From JBDTMC01 sp039934475 (GTDB taxonomy: Bacteria; Acidobacteriota; Terriglobia; Bryobacterales; Bryobacteraceae): a stretch of 6,266 nucleotides of DNA. The notes beneath the pieces were generated by a model. The model did not search any database, was not told the origin of the DNA, and saw nothing but the letters and a program-made list of their open reading frames with translations. Below, piece after piece: positions 1 to 5,277 of this stretch; position 1 is the stretch's first letter, and each line of letters starts with the position of its first letter. The translations under genes were made by a program, and so were the position numbers. The stretch spans positions 1 to 6,266 of the forward strand of contig JBDTMC010000464.1 in NCBI GenBank assembly GCA_039934475.1, written 5' to 3'.

Positions 1-402
1 ACTGCGGGACGCCGGATGAAGGATCCCCAATTTCGAGCCTACGTGGATTTCCTGGGCGCGACCGGAAACGACATGGTTGTTCGTCAGGATCAACCCTTTT
101 TCATTGATCATGAAGCCCGATCCGGACTCCTTCGACGGATAGATCTCCATGAACCATCCGCGCTGGTAGACGGTGCTTGTGATGTGGACCGTGGCTTCGT
201 GCGCGCTCTTGTAGATATCGATGTTGTTGACTTCATCGGGGCTCAGCCCGGCGGATCGGGCGACATCGGGACCCGACCAAATGGAGCCGGACGAGGTCAC
301 TGCCCGGCTAAACAGTGCCCCGGGCGCCCAACCGCGCGACGAAGTGAAATAGACGAAACCGCCCACGAATAGGGCCGCCAAGAGTAACGATCGAACCTTC
401 AT
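1..402 (-). CDS. HtrA/Deg-like trypsin-type serine protease (partial, N-terminal 134 residues)
   Basis: The reading frame starts at ATG 402-400 and stays open to the left edge, so only the N-terminus is seen. Residues 4-19 form a hydrophobic segment (LLLAALFVGGFVYF) with one positively charged side, read as a signal anchor or uncleaved signal that places the enzyme in the periplasm. Residues 60-76 (NNIDIYKSAHEATVHIT) match the stretch that opens the protease domain in Deg/HtrA proteins. Residues 93-114 carry SGSGFMINEKG followed by LTNNHVVSG, the classic S1C block; His110 is the predicted catalytic histidine. The Asp and Ser of the triad and any PDZ domain would lie beyond the edge. The family degrades misfolded envelope proteins. 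Residues 120-134 fit the usual strand after the His block poorly, so a frame error near the edge is possible but unproven. The start is supported by GGAGG eight bases upstream. It follows coaE by 88 bases and probably has its own promoter. Confidence 0.82.
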   Translation of the reverse strand, partial: MKVRSLLLAALFVGGFVYFTSSRGWAPGALFSRAVTSSGSIWSGPDVARSAGLSPDEVNNIDIYKSAHEATVHITSTVYQRGWFMEIYPSKESGSGFMINEKGLILTNNHVVSGRAQEIHVGSKLGILHPASRS

Positions 403-410
403 ATCACCAG

Positions 411-415
411 CCTCC
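411..415 (-). promoter_or_regulatory. Shine-Dalgarno of the HtrA-like gene, in a self-complementary context
   Basis: GGAGG on the minus strand lies 8 bases before ATG 402 and decides that start. Two upstream copies of CTCCGG (minus strand, plus coordinates 429-434 and 417-422) can each pair with the CGGAG that overlaps this site (412-416), either as a tight hairpin or with a 13-base loop. Pairing could partly mask the ribosome site, but the stems are only about 5 bp, so regulation is speculative. Confidence 0.6.
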
Positions 416-454
416 GCCGGAGCCGCAACCGGAGTGTAGTTTTCCTTAGCCTCT

Positions 455-482
455 ATTATCCGATTTTCCGCGAGTCTGTCCA
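455..482 (-). promoter_or_regulatory. Predicted sigma-70-type promoter for the HtrA-like gene
   Basis: On the minus strand TGGACA (plus 477-482; 5 of 6 matches to TTGACA) is followed by a 16-base spacer and GATAAT (plus 455-460; 5 of 6 matches to TATAAT). The predicted transcript start is near 448, giving a leader of about 46 bases. The -35 begins just after the coaE stop, so the whole element fits the 88-base gap. This suggests the protease can be expressed apart from the upstream operon. The call is by eye; no expression evidence is available. Confidence 0.5.
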
Positions 483-490
483 GCAGAGAG

Positions 491-1093
491 TCAGCAGACC
501 AAAGTCAGGAGCTTGTGAAGTTCCTTCACCTGATCCTCCGTATGGGATTTCGCGGCGGAAGTATCGATGATGTAGTCCGCATACTTTCGCTTTTCTTCGA
601 GCGGCATTTGCCGCTTCAGGCGATCGCGCACTTCGTCTTCCGTCAGGTGGTCGCGGCCCATTGCCCGGCGCACCTGCTCCTCTTCGGAACACACCGTGAG
701 AATCAGCTTCTGAAAACGGCGGAAGCTGCCCGTTTCCACCAGGATCGCCGCTTCGATGACAGCAATCCCGTCCGGATCGGCGGCTTCCACTTCTCCCAGC
801 CACTCTTCTTCCCGCTTCACAACGTGCGGATGGATAAGACTATTCAGAACGGCGAGGCGCTCCGGATTGCCGAAAACTTCGGCCCCCAGCCGCCGCCGGT
901 CAATCGATCCGTCAAGCGCCAAAATCGACGCTCCAAACTCGCTAACCACAGGGGCAAACGCATCGCCTGCTGGCTGCAGTAGTTCGTGTCCGATTTGATC
1001 CGCCTGTAAGAGGTGACACCCCAGGCCGGCCAACAATCGCCCCACGAAGCTCTTGCCTGTGGCGAGCCCGCCGGTTAACCCAACACGCAGCAT
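491..1093 (-). CDS. coaE: Dephospho-CoA kinase
   Basis: A cytoplasmic P-loop kinase of 200 residues, the usual size for the family. It phosphorylates the 3'-hydroxyl of the ribose in dephospho-CoA with ATP, the last step of coenzyme A synthesis. Walker A GLTGGLATGKS is at residues 5-15. Asp32 in QADQIGHELLQP is the conserved acid of the substrate site. IHP at 87-89 and EAAILVETG at 114-122 (the counterpart of the family's pLLFE strand) follow. The LID region is at about 142-170, with RLKRQMPLEEKRKYADYIID at 158-177 being highly diagnostic. No key residue is missing. The ATG lies 5 bases after the folD stop; the only ribosome-site candidate is a weak GGA inside the end of folD, so translation is probably coupled to folD. 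The C-terminal residues after 180 are family-variable. Confidence 0.96.
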   Translation of the reverse strand: MLRVGLTGGLATGKSFVGRLLAGLGCHLLQADQIGHELLQPAGDAFAPVVSEFGASILALDGSIDRRRLGAEVFGNPERLAVLNSLIHPHVVKREEEWLGEVEAADPDGIAVIEAAILVETGSFRRFQKLILTVCSEEEQVRRAMGRDHLTEDEVRDRLKRQMPLEEKRKYADYIIDTSAAKSHTEDQVKELHKLLTLVC

Positions 1094-1098
1094 TGGTA

Positions 1099-2022
1099 TT
1101 ATTCCGTTCGCCCCATGATGTGCCTCTCGGCAGATTCAATGGTGTTCACCATAAGCATGGCGATCGTGAGCGGGCCGACGCCTCCCGGCACCGGCGTGAA
1201 GGCGGAAGTATGCCCGGTATCGAGTGGATGGACGTCGCCCACAAGAAGGCTGCCCTTGCGCTGGAAGTCCGCTGTCCGAGTAGGGTCGCCGCGCAGGATG
1301 GGGGCCGCCTGTTCCGCGTCGGTCACCCGGTTCATTCCTACATCGATCACCACCGCACCTTCGCGGATGTAATCCGCCGTTACGAACGCCGGCCGGCCGA
1401 TGGCCGCTACAAGAATGTCGGCGCGCCGGCATTCCCCCGCCAAGTCGACGGTCTTCGAGTGGCATACGGTCACGGTGGCGTTGTGATGGAGTAACAGCAA
1501 AGCCATCGGCTTGCCGACAATATCGCTGCGCCCTATGACAACGGCCTTCTTTCCCGCTACTTTCACTCCGTAGCGGCGCAGCATCTCCACGATGCCCGAC
1601 GGAGTGCAGGGCCGCGGTCCGGGGCAGTTCGCAACCAGGTTGCCCACGTTGAATGGGTGAAAGCCGTCTACGTCTTTGTCCGGAGCAATGGCCAGCAGAG
1701 CACGATGGGCATCCACGTGTTTCGGTAGCGGCATTTGCACAAGAATGCCATCAATTTCCGGGCGCGCGTTTAGTGTGGAAATCAAGGCCAACAGTTCGTC
1801 CGTGGTAATAGTGTCGGGCGGCGTGATTTTCTCGCTATAAATCCCCAACTCCTGGCACGCTTTTACTTTGTTCCGAACATAGATCTCCGAACCAGGATCA
1901 TGCCCCACCAGCACCACGGCCAAACCCGGCGGCCGCGCCGTTGCAGCCAGCCGTTCCACGCGCGGCTTCATCTCCGCGAGAATCGAATCCCGCACCTTCT
2001 TCCCATCGAGTACCTGTGGCAT
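1099..2022 (-). CDS. folD: Bifunctional methylenetetrahydrofolate dehydrogenase / methenyltetrahydrofolate cyclohydrolase
   Basis: A soluble enzyme of 307 residues that interconverts 5,10-methylene-, 5,10-methenyl- and 10-formyl-tetrahydrofolate with NADP(H), feeding purine, formyl-methionine and one-carbon metabolism. Catalytic-domain signatures are present: YVRNK at 48-52 with Tyr48 and the key Lys52, DGILVQMPLP at 91-100 with Gln96, and DKDVDGFHPFNVGNL at 115-129 with Asp119. The nucleotide domain shows VIGRSDIVGKP at 162-172, and PGGVGPLTIAML at 279-290 closes the active site. It is somewhat longer than the common 280-290 residues because of extra sequence at about 233-258, between VIDVGMNR and LLVGDV; this looks like an in-frame lineage insertion, not damage. 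The ATG lies 3 bases after the permease stop and has no clear Shine-Dalgarno, pointing to coupled translation within the permease-folD-coaE operon. Confidence 0.97.
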   Translation of the reverse strand: MPQVLDGKKVRDSILAEMKPRVERLAATARPPGLAVVLVGHDPGSEIYVRNKVKACQELGIYSEKITPPDTITTDELLALISTLNARPEIDGILVQMPLPKHVDAHRALLAIAPDKDVDGFHPFNVGNLVANCPGPRPCTPSGIVEMLRRYGVKVAGKKAVVIGRSDIVGKPMALLLLHHNATVTVCHSKTVDLAGECRRADILVAAIGRPAFVTADYIREGAVVIDVGMNRVTDAEQAAPILRGDPTRTADFQRKGSLLVGDVHPLDTGHTSAFTPVPGGVGPLTIAMLMVNTIESAERHIMGRTE

Positions 2023-2025
2023 TGC

Positions 2026-3453
2026 TCAGTGAGTGGGCGTCGCGATCGATGGACGAACCACAAAATGATAAACCAAACCTCCCAGGCCCACCGTAGCGAC
2101 ACTAGCCAAGCTAACCGTCGGATTCAGCTTGAACCCGACGACGGTGATCCAGAGCCCCACCAGAATGAAGAAGACGGGGATGACCGGATAACAGAAACTC
2201 ACTGCGGGCAACTTCTGCCAGCCGGGGCGGCGGCGGAATTTCAGCAAGGAGGCTACCGACATAGCGGCACAGAAGTTCAGCGTAATTCCAATATAGAAAA
2301 ACAGATCGGGCAGCGATGTAAATGTGAGTAACATGGCGCACGCGCCTTGCGCCAGAATGGCGTTCACCGGAGTATGCCAGCGCCGGTCTACCTTCGCCGC
2401 AGCCGCGAAGAAAGCCTTGTTCTTGGCCATTGCGTAGTAAACCCGCGGTCCGATGGTAACTTCGGCGTTCACGGTGGACATGAGAGACAACGCCATTAGT
2501 GCGCTGAAAATGCCCGCAACCTCAGGCCCGAAGAGGTGCGACGCGGCCAGCGCGCCTACGGCAACTACGCCCTTCATCTCTTCCAGCGGTACTGCGTAAA
2601 TGAAGATCACATTCAAGAGCAGATACAGCGTGGCCACCACCGCCGTGCCTATCATCAGCGCCTTCGGTAGAGTCTTCTCCGGTTGATTGATCTCCTCGGC
2701 CACATAAGTGGCGGCGTTCCAGCCGCTATAGGCGACATAGATGAAGAAGAGACTGATTGCGAATTGGCTCCACAGCGGGTTTGGATTCGTTCTGACGGCG
2801 TTTTGAGTGAAGTTGTCCCAGCTACCTGTTCCCATTAGCAGGCCGAACACGATGAAGGCAACCAAAACGATCACTTTGATAGAGGTCAAAACGTTTTGCA
2901 CACGGGCCACACGCCGCACGCCAAACACGTTTAGCACCGTAAAGAAACCGATCAGGGCGCACGCCGCAGCCTGGGCGCCGCCAAGCCGGATCTGAAACAA
3001 GCCCGCGTTTACCGTAAACGCGATGTTCTCCTGTTTCAACGATGGCCAGAAGTGACCCAGATAGTTGGCAAACCCCAGCGCGGAGAGCGCAATCGGACCG
3101 CTGAAGCCGGCGAAAAACGAGATCCAGCCGCCCATGAACCCCCACGTCGGTCCATACGCCTGAGTAAGGTATACGTACTCGCCGCCGGAACTGGGGAAGT
3201 TGATGCCCAACTCGGAGTAGGCCAGCGCGCCGGCGATCGCGCACAGTGCTCCCACTACCCAAATCGCGAGTACCACCGGTACGCTGCCCAGGTCCCCCGC
3301 AAGGAATCCGGTGGACGTGAAAATGCCGCTTCCCACCATATTGGAGATGACCAGAGCGGTGGCGCTCGCCAGCCCCAGTTGTCGCAGCAGGACAGCGACC
3401 TTCTCGGACGAGATAGGTGTATTGGCGGATTTTAATGGACCCACGTAGGCCAT
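2026..3453 (-). CDS. APC-superfamily amino acid permease
   Basis: A 475-residue inner-membrane transporter with about twelve hydrophobic segments (roughly 30-50, 58-79, 103-133, 160-178, 190-208, 230-250, 266-288, 310-330, 365-380, 383-403, 420-440, 446-465). The first helix carries the APC hallmark ISNMVGSGIF (36-45) with its broken GSGIF turn. SSGGEYVYL (88-96), YSGWNAATYVAEEINQPEK (242-260) and GPRVYYAMAKN (335-345) are typical of the LAT/APC group. Substrate cannot be read from sequence; an amino acid is likely. The frame is open far upstream to 4401, but homology begins only shortly before LLRQLGLASATALV (22-35), so ATG 3453 is taken as start; upstream sequence is low-complexity intergenic and then antisense to glnA. 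No good Shine-Dalgarno precedes this ATG, so the exact start is less sure than the gene. It heads the folD-coaE operon and is divergent from glnA. Confidence 0.92.
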   Translation of the reverse strand: MAYVGPLKSANTPISSEKVAVLLRQLGLASATALVISNMVGSGIFTSTGFLAGDLGSVPVVLAIWVVGALCAIAGALAYSELGINFPSSGGEYVYLTQAYGPTWGFMGGWISFFAGFSGPIALSALGFANYLGHFWPSLKQENIAFTVNAGLFQIRLGGAQAAACALIGFFTVLNVFGVRRVARVQNVLTSIKVIVLVAFIVFGLLMGTGSWDNFTQNAVRTNPNPLWSQFAISLFFIYVAYSGWNAATYVAEEINQPEKTLPKALMIGTAVVATLYLLLNVIFIYAVPLEEMKGVVAVGALAASHLFGPEVAGIFSALMALSLMSTVNAEVTIGPRVYYAMAKNKAFFAAAAKVDRRWHTPVNAILAQGACAMLLTFTSLPDLFFYIGITLNFCAAMSVASLLKFRRRPGWQKLPAVSFCYPVIPVFFILVGLWITVVGFKLNPTVSLASVATVGLGGLVYHFVVRPSIATPTH

Positions 3454-3490
3454 TGTACGCTTACGGATTAAGGGCGTGCGTGGGAAGAAG

Positions 3491-3518
3491 CTTTTAGTGC
3501 TTTCAGACAGGTCATCAA
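3491..3518 (-). promoter_or_regulatory. Weak candidate promoter for the permease operon
   Basis: On the minus strand TTGATG (plus 3513-3518) and TAAAAG (plus 3491-3496) are separated by 16 bases, each matching the sigma-70 consensus at 4 of 6 positions. It would place the transcript start about 30 bases upstream of the permease ATG. It is the best-spaced pair I found for that direction but is weak. Confidence 0.25.
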
Positions 3519-3571
3519 TTCGATGAACAGGGCCTATAGAAAAAATCCATGGGCAAACGTCGCCAATCATC

Positions 3572-3600
3572 GTGCCAGTGGCGCCCCACTCGTAGATAAT
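3572..3600 (+). promoter_or_regulatory. Candidate sigma-70-type promoter for glnA
   Basis: GTGCCA (3572-3577, 4 of 6 to TTGACA), a 17-base spacer and GATAAT (3595-3600, 5 of 6 to TATAAT). The transcript would start near 3607 and have a leader of about 125 bases. Within that leader the sequence holds TTGACA overlapping the palindrome ACAATTGT (3611-3621). No convincing sigma-54 element was seen; the only GG-N10-GC match (3652-3665) fits the consensus badly outside those four bases. Confidence 0.3.
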
Positions 3601-3613
3601 TAGTATTCGGTTG

Positions 3614-3621
3614 ACAATTGT
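3614..3621. promoter_or_regulatory. Palindrome ACAATTGT in the permease-glnA divergent region (possible operator)
   Basis: A perfect 8-base inverted repeat in an AT-rich patch of an otherwise GC-rich intergenic region of 279 bases. It overlaps a perfect TTGACA (3611-3616) that has no matching -10 at 16-18 bases on the plus strand. It lies just downstream of the candidate glnA start point, where a repressor could act. Eight bases is short enough to be chance. Confidence 0.2.
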
Positions 3622-3722
3622 TCGAGATACGCCGGCGAGGTTTACCTGCCAGGTTCTCCCGAAGCCCCGTTTGCTTCTGTCTGTCCTCGAACCAGATCCC
3701 GAGTTTCGGTATCCCGAGCCTG

Positions 3723-3730
3723 AAGGAGAT
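3723..3730 (+). promoter_or_regulatory. Shine-Dalgarno of glnA
   Basis: AAGGAGAT is a strong match to the 16S rRNA tail, with GGAG ending 4 bases before ATG 3733, slightly closer than usual. The codon directly before the ATG is an in-frame TGA (3730-3732), so no upstream start is possible and the ATG is fixed. Confidence 0.85.
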
Positions 3731-3732
3731 GA

Positions 3733-5157
3733 ATGCCTAACGAATTGCAAGACTTTCTCAGCCTGTCCTACGCAGAGCTGGAAGAGCTGAACCTCAAAGC
3801 AAAAGATCAGCGCCAGAAGCGCGTCCCGGTGGACCAGATCCGCGAGGAGCGACTGAAGTACCTCACGGATGAGAAGCGCATCAAAGCCGTGACCGTGCTG
3901 TTCAGCGACCTGGAAGGCCGTCTGCACATGCTCGATTACGACAAGAAGTTCCTTGTCAAGAGCTGGGACAACCTCACCTTTGATGGGTCGTCGATCCGCG
4001 GCTTCACCGCGCAGCGCGAAAGCGACCTCCGCCTGTTCATCGATTGGCCCGCCTTTTATTGGGCTCCCGCGGACGTATTTGGCGCAGGTAAAGTCCTGGT
4101 ATTCGGCGATGTCGTCGACAAGGATGGCAGTCCCTATGGCGCTGACATCCGCGGCATCGTGAAGAAGTACGCCGAATCTCTCTTCGAGTCCAAAGGCTAC
4201 ACGCTCAACGCGGCCAACGAAATTGAGGGCTTCCTGTTCAGTGGTCCCGATGCCGAGCGCAAGTACCATGAGACCGCCAAGTTCGACTATGTGAACACCG
4301 GCGGCTACTATCACTCGCTGCCCGGCGATCCCCTCCGTCTCTTCATCGATAAGGCTGCCGAAGTGCAGCGCGCCATGGGCTTCCAGAATGAGAAGGATCA
4401 CCCCGAAGTGGCGCCGTCGCAGTTTGAAATCAACTACAGCTACGCCGAAGTGGTTGCCGCCGCCGATCAGATCCAGCTCTACAAACTGATTTGCCGCCAG
4501 GTGGCTACCAAGATGGGCTGCTCAGTTTCCTTCCTGCCTAAACCAGTGGTGGGCGTGAACGGCAACGGCATGCACACCAACGTGTCGGTCAGCGTCAACG
4601 GCAAGAACCTGATGTGGGATCCGGATGGCGAAGAGAAGGTCAGCAAGTTCGGTTGGGAATTCGTCGACCGCATTCTCACTCACGGTAACGACATCTGCCT
4701 GCTGTTGAACGCCAGCGTCAACGCCTATCGCCGCTTGGACCCGCACTTCGAAGCCCCGAACCAGATCAAGGCTTCCGCTACCGACCGCGGTTCGATGGTC
4801 CGTATCCCGATCGGCAATGAGCGTAGCGCCCGCATCGAAGTCCGTTCCGTTGGACCCGATGCCAATCCTTATTTGGTGATGCTCTCGGTCTTCAAGACCG
4901 GTCTTGACGGAAATCTCGAGGAGAATCTCCGCCAAGCCGAGCGCTACCTGCCCGACAATATCTACACCGCCCTCGAAAACTTCCGCGCTGCTGAGTGGAC
5001 CACCACATTGCTGGGCGAGGACGTGAAAGGCCGCTATGGCGACCTGAAGCAAGCCTCCGCCGACCGCTGCCCGCGCCTGCTGGGAACTTTCGTCAAGATC
5101 CCCGAGGTGCAATACCATCACGAGGTCTACAACCAGTTCCTCTGGAACATGTTCTAA
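3733..5157 (+). CDS. glnA: Type I glutamine synthetase, non-classical lineage
   Basis: A cytoplasmic enzyme of 474 residues joining glutamate and ammonia to glutamine with ATP; the family forms dodecamers. The beta-grasp domain spans about 45-130 with the FDGSSIRGF loop at 83-91 (Asp84 is the counterpart of Asp50). Metal and substrate residues follow in order: Glu163 and Glu165 (NEIEGFLF), Glu225 and Glu232 (HPEVAPSQFEIN), His281 (NGNGMH), Arg334 (AYRRLDPHFEAP), Glu340, Arg352, Arg357 (RIP), Glu369 and Arg371 (RIEVRS). All catalytic positions seem filled. Two differences from the classic enzyme stand out: after His281 it reads HTNVS instead of HVHQS, and the region after ANPYL (377-381) lacks a recognisable NLYDLP adenylylation loop. 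The C-terminus (HHEVYNQFLWNMF) also differs from enterobacterial GlnA. These features resemble a divergent GlnA group I recall from Acidobacteriota and Deltaproteobacteria. It has a strong ribosome site and its own terminator, so it is monocistronic. It is divergent from the permease operon. Confidence 0.95.
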   Translation: MPNELQDFLSLSYAELEELNLKAKDQRQKRVPVDQIREERLKYLTDEKRIKAVTVLFSDLEGRLHMLDYDKKFLVKSWDNLTFDGSSIRGFTAQRESDLRLFIDWPAFYWAPADVFGAGKVLVFGDVVDKDGSPYGADIRGIVKKYAESLFESKGYTLNAANEIEGFLFSGPDAERKYHETAKFDYVNTGGYYHSLPGDPLRLFIDKAAEVQRAMGFQNEKDHPEVAPSQFEINYSYAEVVAAADQIQLYKLICRQVATKMGCSVSFLPKPVVGVNGNGMHTNVSVSVNGKNLMWDPDGEEKVSKFGWEFVDRILTHGNDICLLLNASVNAYRRLDPHFEAPNQIKASATDRGSMVRIPIGNERSARIEVRSVGPDANPYLVMLSVFKTGLDGNLEENLRQAERYLPDNIYTALENFRAAEWTTTLLGEDVKGRYGDLKQASADRCPRLLGTFVKIPEVQYHHEVYNQFLWNMF

Positions 5158-5182
5158 ATCTGTTCGGTCCGGTCAGTTCCAC

Positions 5183-5220
5183 AAAAAAGCCCCGGCCTCA
5201 CAAAGGCCGGGGCTTTTTGT
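5183..5220 (+). terminator. Strong rho-independent terminator after glnA
   Basis: The arms at 5184-5198 and 5204-5218 pair perfectly over 15 bp around a 5-base loop (5199-5203). The GC core is GCCCCGGCC with GGCCGGGGC, flanked by A on the left arm and T on the right arm, giving a U tract on the transcript. It starts 26 bases after the glnA stop. The A-rich left arm gives the same shape on the opposite strand, so it could work both ways, although no gene converges here. It separates glnA from the sulfatase. Confidence 0.93.
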
Positions 5221-5241
5221 TTGTGGAGGAAGCCATATACT
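5213..5241 (+). promoter_or_regulatory. Weak candidate promoter for the sulfatase gene
   Basis: TATACT (5236-5241) matches TATAAT at 5 of 6 positions. At a 17-base spacing the upstream hexamer is CTTTTT (5213-5218), a poor -35 inside the terminator T tract. The predicted start near 5248 would leave a leader of about 30 bases. The good -10 and position after a terminator are the only support. Confidence 0.25.
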
Positions 5242-5277
5242 CTGAACGGAATAGCCAAGTGACCGACTAGAGACCAT

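Noticed and set aside
16..372. 118-residue plus-strand frame opposite the protease
   Set aside because: The minus strand encodes a clear HtrA-type block including LTNNHVV, with a good start and ribosome site; the plus frame has neither.
515..982. 155-residue plus-strand frame opposite coaE
   Set aside because: Shadow of coaE, which has all family motifs; no ribosome site or recognisable domain.
1093..1494. 133-residue plus-strand frame opposite folD
   Set aside because: Shadow of the folD C-terminal half; no recognisable family.
3523..3603. Small plus-strand frame of 26 residues in the divergent intergenic region
   Set aside because: No adequate Shine-Dalgarno (only AGG about 12 bases away), and it lies upstream of the best glnA promoter candidate. 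Not supported as a gene or leader peptide.
3652..3665. GG-N10-GC pattern suggesting a sigma-54 promoter for glnA
   Set aside because: Only the invariant dinucleotides match; the surrounding TGGCAC and TTGC positions do not, and no NtrC-type paired sites were seen upstream.
3454..4401. N-terminal extension of the permease frame by 316 residues, open back to 4401
   Set aside because: Most of it is antisense to glnA, whose catalytic motifs are intact. The extension shows no transporter-like features, and family similarity begins only after ATG 3453. A stop-free antisense frame is common in GC-rich genes with strong codon bias; the open frame across the 279-base gap is mildly unusual but has no other support.
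4522..5121. 199-residue frame antisense to glnA
   Set aside because: Fully inside glnA on the other strand; its composition mirrors glnA codon bias and no domain is recognisable.
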